Assembly: GCA_947853365.1 (NCBI GenBank)
Contig: CANTWQ010000022.1
Location: 1 to 14,086 of the forward strand
Source of the DNA: an uncultured Bacilli bacterium
GTDB taxonomy: Bacteria > Bacillota_I > Bacilli_A > RF39 > UBA660
DNA: 14,086 nucleotides
Direction: 5' to 3'
Shown here: positions 1 through 6,191 of the stretch, in pieces
Numbering within the stretch: the stretch's first letter is position 1
Layout: each line of letters starts with the position of its first letter
Position numbers and translations under genes: made by a program
The notes under the pieces: generated by a model
The model's database searches: none
The model's input: the letters and a program-made list of their open reading frames with translations, nothing else
What the model was told of the DNA's origin: nothing

Positions 1-56
1 CGTTGATATGGAATATCAAAAATAGAAGGAACATATCGATCCGGAATTAAATTCAT
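1..56 (-). CDS. yqeG: YqeG-like HAD-family phosphatase, N-terminal fragment (cut by window edge)
   Basis: Only the first 18 codons are inside the window, reading MNLIPDRYVPSIFDIPYQ. This resembles the start of the YqeG family (HAD superfamily, subfamily IIIA phosphatases), whose members begin with a short 'LxPxxYVxSIFDI' stretch before the catalytic DxD motif. The catalytic motif itself lies outside the window, so the call rests on 18 residues. The start is supported by AAGGAG placed about 5 nt upstream and by a near-perfect sigma-A promoter directly before it. YqeG-type proteins are soluble putative phosphatases of uncertain substrate. The gene follows the deacetylase gene on the same strand but has its own promoter. 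Confidence 0.6.
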   Translation of the reverse strand, partial: MNLIPDRYVPSIFDIPYQ

Positions 57-74
57 AACTTCTCCTTGCGCTAT

Positions 75-103
75 ATTATAAAGTATTGGGAATCCTTTTT
101 CAA
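75..103 (-). promoter_or_regulatory. Sigma-A promoter of the yqeG-like gene
   Basis: On the minus strand TTGAAA (98-103) is followed by a 17-bp spacer and a consensus TATAAT (75-80). The -35 box ends next to the TAA stop of the deacetylase gene. The predicted transcript starts near position 68, giving a leader of only about 12 nt that contains little beyond the ribosome binding site. Confidence 0.75.
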
Positions 104-104
104 A

Positions 105-1529
105 TTAATTATTGACGTGTTGCCTCACCATTGGTGTTTCCATTGTAATTTTTTGAAATGTGTAACCATTTGCCAAACCATATTGAATCACTGATTCTAG
201 GGCAGAAGCTGTCCAAGATTTAATATCATGGCATAAAACGACATTACTTCTGTTTTTAGAAAGATTTTTCGTGATATTTCGGTATACCACTTGTGGATCG
301 GTTGTTTCACCCGCATCTCCTGCTGAAATATTCCAATCAAAATAATGATATCCACGATTTAACACTTCATTCGTTAAAGTGGTCATAATTCCTACTTGAT
401 ACTTTTTACTGATGGTGTTAGAGCTTCCACCGGGAAACCGAATGATTTTAGATTCTTCCCCGGTAATTCGTTTGACACGATCAGAGATTTGGGCCAAATC
501 TTGAAAATAACTTTCAACGGATTTATAAACCGTTTGATATTGATGCGTCCAAGTATGCAGTCCGATGGTATGACCTTCGTCATATGCGCGTTTAATTAAA
601 GAATCCGGTCCGGCTTTGGTTACAAAAAAGGTTGCTTTGACATTGTATTTTTTCAAAATATCTAAAATTTGGGCTGTATAAGTGGCATGTGGTCCATCAT
701 CAAAAGTGAGATATATTACACCCTTCCCAGCACCACTTTCGTTTTGGGAAATGACTTTCACATTTCTTTTCACAGTTGCCGTTTTTCCAGAACTATCTGT
801 GACTTCGTAAGTTAAGGTATAAGTTCCTACCCTATTGGTATTTACTTCACCGCTTGTAGTTACGGTACTAGTAATATCTCCATCACAATTGTCTGTTGCT
901 GTATAACCAGGTTCTTGGTAAGTAGCCCCCTCTAAAACATAAGTAGTAGTACTTCCTTTTAGGGTAATAGTAGGCTCTTCCGTATCCGCATAGGTAATCT
1001 CTCTTATAGCCGTTGTTTTATTAGAAGAAGAATCTTCAACTTCGTAAATCATATTGGGTCCTTGTGTTTTCACTTGAACTGAATTGGTAATATCACCATC
1101 ATAGTTATCGGTAGCGGTGTACCCCTCTTCTACATATTGTTTATTGGGGCATACCGTTTGTTTTAATTCTCCATTTAATATTAGCTGTGGTGCTTCATTG
1201 TCAGTGATACTAACAATACGTTCTACTTTTCTATGAAATAATCCTTGGCGATAAGAATACGTAATGGTATAATTTCCTATTTTACTACTATTGACTGTTC
1301 CATCGATGGTAATATTCCCCTCTATCTTTCCAAAAACATTTTTTAAATATGCGCCTTGTTCTTCATAAGTATTTGGGTAGAGAATCGTTTCTTTCTTACT
1401 ACCATTTAAATAGATATGTGGTAAAAACAAAAAGTAGTAAAGGAGAAAGAGGGCAAGTAAAAGAAGAAGAGCTCCTCCCCCAAACCATATCCACCACTTA
1501 TGTTGTAATACTTTTCTTTTTTCTTTCAT
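105..1529 (-). CDS. Membrane-anchored polysaccharide (peptidoglycan) deacetylase with three Ig-like repeats
   Basis: A 474-residue extracellular enzyme predicted to remove acetyl groups from N-acetylated sugars, most likely in peptidoglycan. A short basic N-terminus is followed by one membrane segment (about residues 12-35). Three Ig-like repeats follow (about 37-110, 112-182 and 184-260); the second and third carry the 'GYTATDN.DGDIT' signature of the DUF5011 bacterial Ig-like family. The C-terminal NodB domain (about 270-465) has all expected motifs: TFDDGP at 275-280, the metal-binding HTWTH at 325-329, RFPGG at 364-368, DWN at 398-400 and a catalytic-type CHDI at 433-436. The enzyme therefore looks active. 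ATG is preceded by AGAGGT about 7 nt upstream. The gene has a strong housekeeping promoter, so despite lying near sigK it is probably expressed in vegetative cells. It could be PgdA-like (GlcNAc) or PdaA/PdaC-like (MurNAc); sequence alone does not decide. Confidence 0.9.
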   Translation of the reverse strand: MKEKRKVLQHKWWIWFGGGALLLLLALFLLYYFLFLPHIYLNGSKKETILYPNTYEEQGAYLKNVFGKIEGNITIDGTVNSSKIGNYTITYSYRQGLFHRKVERIVSITDNEAPQLILNGELKQTVCPNKQYVEEGYTATDNYDGDITNSVQVKTQGPNMIYEVEDSSSNKTTAIREITYADTEEPTITLKGSTTTYVLEGATYQEPGYTATDNCDGDITSTVTTSGEVNTNRVGTYTLTYEVTDSSGKTATVKRNVKVISQNESGAGKGVIYLTFDDGPHATYTAQILDILKKYNVKATFFVTKAGPDSLIKRAYDEGHTIGLHTWTHQYQTVYKSVESYFQDLAQISDRVKRITGEESKIIRFPGGSSNTISKKYQVGIMTTLTNEVLNRGYHYFDWNISAGDAGETTDPQVVYRNITKNLSKNRSNVVLCHDIKSWTASALESVIQYGLANGYTFQKITMETPMVRQHVNN

Positions 1530-1553
1530 GGGACAACCTCTCTATTCTTTTCT

Positions 1554-1582
1554 ATTATACTCTAAATCGTTATAAACGTCAA
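1554..1582 (-). promoter_or_regulatory. Sigma-A promoter of the deacetylase gene
   Basis: Minus strand TTGACG (1577-1582), 17-bp spacer, consensus TATAAT (1554-1559). It sits in the 62-bp gap between the TIM-barrel gene and the deacetylase gene. The predicted leader is about 18 nt. Confidence 0.8.
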
Positions 1583-1591
1583 AAAGAGAGA

Positions 1592-2482
1592 TTATTTCTT
1601 AACAAATGGTTGTTGATAAAAGTAACTGTCCCGCAAGCGTTTCGCACCAACTTCCACAGAACCAGTGGTACAACTGATGGTTGTCGGTGTAATCTGTAAA
1701 CGAAGGATAGCTTTGGCATAATCACTTGCTTTTGGAAAATATTCTACATTAGAATCGAACAGAGACAATTGTCCTAATTTTAATTCACCAAATGTTTTCG
1801 GATAAATTTTTCCACCTTCATAAGCAATCGGACAAATGTGAACAATGAGATTGGAAAGTGCCTTTTTTCCCAATCTTTGTTCAACTTGACGAAATAATTG
1901 CATGATACGTTCTGGATAGATAAGGTTACATCCATTCCACACGTGTAAGCGAGGTAGATCCATACATGGATACACCCTGTCCACTCGACTCGCAATATCG
2001 AGAAGTTCGATCAAGTTTCCGAATTCGCTTTTCCGCATGGCTGGTTCTAGGTGAATACGAATATCGGGATATTTTTGTTGAAGAGTTTGAAGGATTGTGA
2101 CCAAATCTTGTTTGATTTCTTCTGTAGAGCACATTTTCACAGATGATCCTAAAGATACCACCACATCATGGCAATGAAGCTGAACAGCCAAACGATACGC
2201 ACGTTCTAACTGATGTATAGACCGTTCTCTTTTAGACGAGTGGATAAAATCAATATCTTTTGGCGCATGTAAAATAATTTTGATAGCATGGGTTATACTT
2301 TCTTCATAATACTTTTGTGCTCTTTTTTGATTCATATTGATACCATATGTCCATTCCAATTCAATCGCCTGTAAATTTTTCTCATTTAACCAAGCAAAAA
2401 TGTGGTAACGCTTTTTAGCAAGCGACGAAGTCAAAAAGTTTTCGGGGAATCCATAGACTCCAAAACGTGCTTCTTCTTGCAT
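1592..2482 (-). CDS. Endonuclease IV-like TIM-barrel protein with a degraded metal site
   Basis: A 296-residue soluble protein resembling AP endonuclease family 2 (endonuclease IV, Nfo) along its length. Landmarks appear in order: LHAP (first His ligand), VVVSLGSS where the family has VVHPGS, HLEPA (Glu ligand), PCMDLPRLHVWNG where the family has a C-[IL]-D-x-x-H type motif, LIVHICPIAYEGGK (His ligand) and TPTTISCTTGS near the end where the last Glu ligand is expected. The His of HPG is Ser, the His after the Asp is Arg, the His of the R-H-x-x-F/I segment is missing and the terminal Glu is Thr. Several of the nine zinc-cluster positions are therefore lost, so I infer it does not act as a normal AP endonuclease. 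It may use a different metal set or only bind nucleic acid or sugar phosphate. It lies just downstream of sigK with its own promoter, and its ribosome binding site is weak (AAGGGA about 11 nt away). Confidence 0.75.
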   Translation of the reverse strand: MQEEARFGVYGFPENFLTSSLAKKRYHIFAWLNEKNLQAIELEWTYGINMNQKRAQKYYEESITHAIKIILHAPKDIDFIHSSKRERSIHQLERAYRLAVQLHCHDVVVSLGSSVKMCSTEEIKQDLVTILQTLQQKYPDIRIHLEPAMRKSEFGNLIELLDIASRVDRVYPCMDLPRLHVWNGCNLIYPERIMQLFRQVEQRLGKKALSNLIVHICPIAYEGGKIYPKTFGELKLGQLSLFDSNVEYFPKASDYAKAILRLQITPTTISCTTGSVEVGAKRLRDSYFYQQPFVKK

Positions 2483-2506
2483 ATGACCACATCCCTTTTT
2501 CGTATT

Positions 2507-2535
2507 ATTCTAACATTTTTTCGTTTCTTTGTCTA
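2507..2535 (-). promoter_or_regulatory. Sigma-A promoter of the TIM-barrel gene
   Basis: Minus strand TAGACA (2530-2535, one mismatch to TTGACA), 17-bp spacer, TAGAAT (2507-2512) preceded by TGT, giving an extended -10. The gene is thus not dependent on read-through from sigK. Confidence 0.65.
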
Positions 2536-2546
2536 TCAAAGTAGAG

Positions 2547-2588
2547 AAAAAGACGGACCTATACTTCGGGAAAAGTATTTCCGTCTTT
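2547..2588 (-). terminator. Intrinsic terminator overlapping the 3' end of sigK
   Basis: Outer stem AAAGACGGA/TCCGTCTTT (2549-2557 with 2580-2588), inner stem ATACTT/AAGTAT (2561-2566 with 2573-2578). On the minus strand the hairpin is followed by a T-run. The hairpin covers the last codons of sigK, and the TAG stop (2559-2561) lies inside it. Confidence 0.8.
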
Positions 2589-3263
2589 GATAAATTCTCT
2601 TAAAATCTTCGTTAAGGCGCGTTTTTCAATGCGAGAGACGTAGCTTCGCGAAATTTTCATTTCTTTCGCAATGGCTTTTTGCGTTTTTTCACATGTAGAA
2701 TCGAGACCATAACGACGAGTAATAATTTCTAATTCCCGATTGGTTAATAAGTGTAAATATTTTTTTAATAATGTTATATTATCTTTTCTATGTATTTCAT
2801 CGATAAAATCAGGTGAAGGGGTTTTTAATACATCCATGATCGTGATTTCATTGCCATCTTTATCAAAACCTACGGAAGAATTTAGAGAAATATTTTTATT
2901 ATTTTTATTGTTGGCACGAAAATACATCAAAATTTCATTTTCGATGCATCTGGCACAATAAGTAGTAATTCTTGTTCCATGACTTTTGGAAAAGGAATCG
3001 ACTCCTTTGATAAGACCAATCGTACCAATCGATATTAAATCGTCTTGATCCGTCGTCTTATGTTCAAATTTTTTGACAATGTGTGCAACCAATCGTAAAT
3101 TATGTTCAATGAGTTGATTTCTAGCTTCTCTACTACCTTTGCGCATCTCTTCAATATAAAAAGTTTCCTCTTCTTTGGTTAAGGGATCCGGAAATACTTG
3201 ATTAGAATAAGAAGCCGTAAATGTAAATATGTTTCGCAATAGTTCAAACAATTGAAATAACAT
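2559..3263 (-). CDS. sigK: RNA polymerase sporulation sigma factor SigK (pro-sigma K)
   Basis: A 234-residue sigma-70 family factor that directs late mother-cell transcription (spore coat and maturation). It matches Bacillus SigK along its length: IEHNLRLVAHIVKKFEH and DDLISIGTIGLIKGVDSF (region 2), YCARCIENEILMYFRA (core binding and -10 recognition), and a C-terminal helix-turn-helix SRSYVSRIEKRALTKI (region 4.2, -35 recognition). A hydrophobic N-terminus of about 18 residues precedes YSNQVFPDPL, which aligns with the processed start of mature SigK (YVKNNAFPQPL). It is therefore probably made as a membrane-associated precursor cleaved by a SpoIVFB-type protease. The gene is contiguous, with no skin-type element. 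GGGAGGA sits about 6 nt before ATG, and the upstream promoter resembles the SigE type, as expected for sigK. Transcription is divergent from ppa. Confidence 0.95.
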   Translation of the reverse strand: MLFQLFELLRNIFTFTASYSNQVFPDPLTKEEETFYIEEMRKGSREARNQLIEHNLRLVAHIVKKFEHKTTDQDDLISIGTIGLIKGVDSFSKSHGTRITTYCARCIENEILMYFRANNKNNKNISLNSSVGFDKDGNEITIMDVLKTPSPDFIDEIHRKDNITLLKKYLHLLTNRELEIITRRYGLDSTCEKTQKAIAKEMKISRSYVSRIEKRALTKILREFIKDGNTFPEV

Positions 3264-3280
3264 AAGTATCCTCCCATTAG

Positions 3281-3310
3281 ATTTATATGTTTTTCCTATG
3301 GTGAAATATG
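3281..3310 (-). promoter_or_regulatory. sigK: Probable SigE-type promoter of sigK
   Basis: Minus strand CATATTT (3304-3310), 14-bp spacer, CATATAAAT (3281-3289). This fits the SigE pattern (-35 ATATT-like, 14 bp, -10 CATACAAT-like) and no sigma-A promoter is evident here. The predicted leader is about 11 nt, with the ribosome binding site almost at the 5' end. The -35 region overlaps the -10 of the divergent ppa promoter. Confidence 0.6.
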
Positions 3311-3317
3311 TTAAAAT
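3309..3317 (+). promoter_or_regulatory. ppa: Extended -10 promoter of ppa
   Basis: TGTTAAAAT (3309-3317) matches TGnTATAAT with one mismatch. The -35 region 17 bp upstream is a T-rich stretch with no good match. The predicted leader is about 13 nt, containing AGGAGG at 3324-3329. Confidence 0.55.
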
Positions 3318-3336
3318 GATACTAGGAGGTTAAGAA

Positions 3337-3831
3337 ATGAAACAAATTGTAGATGCAACGATCGAAATTCCAGCAGGAACAAAAAACAAATATGAAATCG
3401 ATCGAAAAAGTGGAAGAATGAGATTGAGTCGTGTTCTATATTCGACGATGACTTATCCGGCAGAATATGGATTTGTCGATCAAACCTTAGAGATGGATGG
3501 TGACCCAATCGATATTTTGATTTTAACGAGTGAACCAACGTTTCCTGGATGCATTGTCGAAGCAAAGATTATTGGATATCTAGATACCATCGATCGTGGC
3601 TTTCAGGATACGAAATTAATTGCGGTCAACAATGTCGATCCGCGATACAACGGATACGAAACTTTAGATGATTTACCAAATCATTCTTTGTTAGAAATCA
3701 AAGACTTCTTTACGAATTACAAAAAATTACAAAATATCGAAGTAATCGTTGGAGATTTTCATCCTGTGCAAGAAGCGCTCGAACGATTAGAACAATCCCA
3801 AAAAAGATTTCAAGAAAAAAGCAATTGCTAA
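3337..3831 (+). CDS. ppa: Inorganic pyrophosphatase, family I
   Basis: A 164-residue soluble enzyme that hydrolyses pyrophosphate to phosphate and so drives biosynthetic reactions, including tRNA charging and nucleotide polymerisation. Family I features: IEIPAGTKNKYEID (about 9-22), YPAEYGFVDQTL (about 40-51), the signature DGDPIDILIL (about 54-63) with its metal-binding Asp residues, and a D-x(4)-D-x-K pattern in TIDRGFQDTKLIAV (about 84-97). Length is typical for a bacterial family I enzyme; many Bacilli use the unrelated family II (DHH) enzyme instead. ATG has AGGAGG 7 nt upstream. The gene is transcribed alone, divergent from sigK and convergent with murE. Its TAA overlaps the murE stop codon by two bases, and the last codons form part of a shared terminator. 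Confidence 0.93.
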   Translation: MKQIVDATIEIPAGTKNKYEIDRKSGRMRLSRVLYSTMTYPAEYGFVDQTLEMDGDPIDILILTSEPTFPGCIVEAKIIGYLDTIDRGFQDTKLIAVNNVDPRYNGYETLDDLPNHSLLEIKDFFTNYKKLQNIEVIVGDFHPVQEALERLEQSQKRFQEKSNC

Positions 3832-3851
3832 TATTTGGCAAGTGCTTTTTT
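3815..3851. terminator. Bidirectional terminator shared by ppa and murE, inside both coding regions
   Basis: Perfect outer stem AAAAAAGCA/TGCTTTTTT (3815-3823 with 3843-3851), one A/G mismatch, inner stem TTGC/GCAA (3825-3828 with 3838-3841) and a 9-nt loop (3829-3837). It ends in six T in both directions. The ppa stop (3829-3831) is in the loop, and the overlapping murE stop (3828-3830) straddles the loop edge. Confidence 0.9.
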
Positions 3852-5243
3852 GATTTCTTCATCATCGGAATATGGTAAATATTCTTTGCCAATGGCCATA
3901 TAAGGATCTCGTCCTTTACCAACAATCATGACAATATCATCTTTGGTAGCCATGGATATGGCTTTTTGAATGGCTTCTGGTCGATCGATGATGCGTTCGA
4001 AGTTTGTTTTGGTGGAAGCGGATACCAAATCATCAATAATTTGATTTACATCTTCTTCTCTTGGATCATCCATGGTAAAAATAACATGATCGGAATGGTC
4101 TAAAACAAGGCGTCCCATTTGGGGCCGTTTTTCTTTTTCTCTTCCACCGGCACTTCCTGTCACAGTAATGATTCGGTGATGAGGAATCGATAACACAAAG
4201 TCATATAGCTTTTGCAAAGCATCGACTGTATGTGCATAGTCTAAAATGATATGATATCCTGCAGGGGCAGTTATCATCTCAAGACGTCCTTTGGGTGGGT
4301 GAATGTGCGGAATACGAGAGATTACCTCTTCCATCGACATATTAAAAGATAGCAAAGTTAGTAAGGCCGCGGCTAAATTATAGACATTGAATGTGCCCAC
4401 CAAAGGACTGGTTAAAACATAGTCTTTTCCTTGATAATGAACGTGAAATGTCGTATGATCCAGGTCATTTTTTATTTGATCAAAGGAAAATGTAGCATCG
4501 GGATTGGTTCCGTAAGTTAGTACTTGTGAATGGCAACAGGAACGAACCATTTCATAGTGAGGATCATCGAGATTTAAAATAGCGATTCCATCTTTCTTGG
4601 TTTGTTCAAACAATTGACATTTACAGGCAATATAATTGTCCAGTGTTTTATGAATGTTCAGATGATCTTCGGTAATATTGGTTAAGATACTCCTCGTAAA
4701 TGAAAACAAATCTAATCGGTGTCGGTAAAAAGCTTCCGAAGAAGTTTCAATACTGGCATAAGTACAGCCAGCATCTTTTATTTGTTTTAAGTAAGGAAAC
4801 ATCCGGTCAACATCAGGTGTGGTATTACGTATTGCTTCTTCATGTTCGCCATAAATCAGGCCATTGGTACCAATATAACCACAATCATTTCTCCCTAACA
4901 AATCTTGGATGAGCTGGGCAACGGTCGTTTTGCCATTGGTTCCAGTAATCCCAATCAATAATAGACTTTGTTCTGGATGATCACAAAAACGAGCCATCAA
5001 TTTACCGAGTTCCTGATTGGTATCTTCGACATATATAACTGGTACTGACACATTCAATTTACGACTGGCAACGATGGCAACGGCACCATGTTCTATTGCT
5101 TGTTCTACAAAATCATGCCGGTCAGCAGTAACTCCTTTGGTACAAACAAACAAATCCCCGGGCTCTACTTCTTTGGAGTTCATAGAAATACGCTTAATTG
5201 GAATTTCAGGACTTCCTGGATATAACTCATTTAGTTTTTTCAT
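3828..5243 (-). CDS. murE: UDP-N-acetylmuramoyl-tripeptide synthetase MurE
   Basis: A 471-residue cytoplasmic Mur ligase that adds the third amino acid of the peptidoglycan stem peptide to UDP-MurNAc-L-Ala-D-Glu using ATP. N-terminal UDP-binding part: NSKEVEPGDLFVCTKG (about 22-37). Central ATPase: P-loop GITGTNGKTT (98-107), TNITEDHLNIH (188-198) and the probable carbamylated Lys in YIACKCQLF (K208). C-terminal domain: GSAGGREKEKRPQMG (363-377), DDPR (392-395) and GKGRD (442-446). Enzymes adding meso-diaminopimelate usually have DNPR and GKGHE at the last two places; here both differ, so lysine or another diamino acid is possible. Length is slightly short for MurE but no domain is missing. 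The ATG overlaps the truB stop (ATGA), so it is translated from the truB message, with its own strong GGAGGT site. Confidence 0.93.
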   Translation of the reverse strand: MKKLNELYPGSPEIPIKRISMNSKEVEPGDLFVCTKGVTADRHDFVEQAIEHGAVAIVASRKLNVSVPVIYVEDTNQELGKLMARFCDHPEQSLLLIGITGTNGKTTVAQLIQDLLGRNDCGYIGTNGLIYGEHEEAIRNTTPDVDRMFPYLKQIKDAGCTYASIETSSEAFYRHRLDLFSFTRSILTNITEDHLNIHKTLDNYIACKCQLFEQTKKDGIAILNLDDPHYEMVRSCCHSQVLTYGTNPDATFSFDQIKNDLDHTTFHVHYQGKDYVLTSPLVGTFNVYNLAAALLTLLSFNMSMEEVISRIPHIHPPKGRLEMITAPAGYHIILDYAHTVDALQKLYDFVLSIPHHRIITVTGSAGGREKEKRPQMGRLVLDHSDHVIFTMDDPREEDVNQIIDDLVSASTKTNFERIIDRPEAIQKAISMATKDDIVMIVGKGRDPYMAIGKEYLPYSDDEEIKKALAKY

Positions 5244-6088
5244 TTGTTTACCTCCAACATTACTTCACATATCAATTGATCTTTTTTTTCTTTATAGAGT
5301 GCTATAATTTTCTTTTGATGGGTCAGAAAGACCCTTCCCCTAAAATGAGGATTATGAATCGCATTGCCATTTTTTACCCGTAGCAAATCTTCTTCTTTGA
5401 TTTCATAACAAGGAATCTCCGAAAAAAGATCAGAATAGGATTGTATTTGTTTTCGATCTGTTATTGTTTCTAGAGAAATGCATTGATCGATTGTAACATT
5501 TCCTTGCTTTAATCTTCGTAATTTTGAAATTGTCATTGGACAAGCTAAAAAGATTCCTATATCTCTTACCAAACTTCTTATATAGGTTCCTTTGGATACC
5601 GATACGGTAAAGGTGAATTCTTGCTCTTGATAATCATTTAAATCGATCATATCAATCGTAACTTGGCGTGACGGTAAGACAATTTCTTTCCCTTCTCGGG
5701 CATATTGATACAATCGTTTTCCAGCGATGGATACAGCCGAATACTTTGGAACCTCTTGATTATAAGTTCCTACAAAATGGGACAAGGCTTCTTCGATTCT
5801 TTCTTTGCTACAAGTCTGATTCGAAGTTTCTAGTACTTCTCCTGTAATATCCAAGGTATCGGTTGATTTACCTATTTGTACGGTTACCTGGTAGGTTTTA
5901 TCGTGATTGGTTAATATAGGCAATAATTTGGTCGCCCGGCCGATGGCCACGATTAAAACACCTGTCGCTAAAGGATCCAGCGTCCCGGCATGACCAGTCT
6001 TTTTTTCATGGTATGCTTTCGATATGATATTTACCACATCCCGACTCGTCATACCGCTAGGTTTATCAATTAAAAAAAAGCCATTCAT
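5240..6088 (-). CDS. truB: tRNA pseudouridine(55) synthase TruB
   Basis: A 282-residue soluble enzyme that converts U55 of the tRNA T-loop to pseudouridine. The N-terminus MNGFFLIDKPSGMTS and the catalytic motif GHAGTLDPLATGVL (about 32-45, catalytic Asp at 38) are canonical, followed by KYSAVSIAGKRLYQYAREG and KGTYIRSLVRDIG in the core. A small C-terminal PUA-like part follows (about 230-280). Length is slightly below usual. Initiation uses GGTGATGG, which matches the 3' part of the Shine-Dalgarno consensus, about 3-5 nt before ATG. In most Bacillota truB follows rbfA and precedes ribF; here rbfA is separated by an opposite-strand gene and the downstream partner is murE through an ATGA overlap. 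Confidence 0.95.
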   Translation of the reverse strand: MNGFFLIDKPSGMTSRDVVNIISKAYHEKKTGHAGTLDPLATGVLIVAIGRATKLLPILTNHDKTYQVTVQIGKSTDTLDITGEVLETSNQTCSKERIEEALSHFVGTYNQEVPKYSAVSIAGKRLYQYAREGKEIVLPSRQVTIDMIDLNDYQEQEFTFTVSVSKGTYIRSLVRDIGIFLACPMTISKLRRLKQGNVTIDQCISLETITDRKQIQSYSDLFSEIPCYEIKEEDLLRVKNGNAIHNPHFRGRVFLTHQKKIIALYKEKKDQLICEVMLEVNK

Positions 6089-6107
6089 TTTCCATCACCA
6101 CACAATC

Positions 6108-6136
6108 ATCATATCAAAAAATAGCAAAGCTTGCAA
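6108..6136 (-). promoter_or_regulatory. truB: Sigma-A promoter of truB-murE
   Basis: Minus strand TTGCAA (6131-6136), 17-bp spacer, TATGAT (6108-6113) preceded by TGA, giving an extended -10. The -35 box is a perfect palindrome and is also the -35 box of the divergent promoter. The predicted leader is about 13 nt. Confidence 0.65.
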
Positions 6137-6159
6137 TTTTTAGCGATTTATGGTATAAT
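6131..6159 (+). promoter_or_regulatory. Sigma-A promoter of the 199-residue gene
   Basis: TTGCAA (6131-6136), 17-bp spacer, consensus TATAAT (6154-6159) preceded by TGG, giving an extended -10. The predicted leader is about 26 nt and contains the strong ribosome binding site AAGGGGGA. Confidence 0.8.
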
Positions 6160-6191
6160 GAAGTCCGTTCTTTCAAAAAGGGGGATTTTTT

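Noticed and set aside
2559..3263. Skin-type element or recombination site in sigK
   Set aside because: The protein reads through from the pro-sequence to the C-terminal helix-turn-helix without interruption.
3264..3336. Riboswitch, T-box or other structured leader upstream of core genes
   Set aside because: Predicted leaders are about 11-26 nt, too short for such elements, and no T-box or aptamer-like sequence was seen in any gap.
5017..5307. Plus-strand open frames opposite murE, truB, infB and nusA (for example 5017-5307, 10509-10790, 11141-11506)
   Set aside because: They lie antisense to clearly conserved genes, have low-complexity Ser/Thr/Phe-rich translations and no supporting ribosome binding sites; they are shadows.
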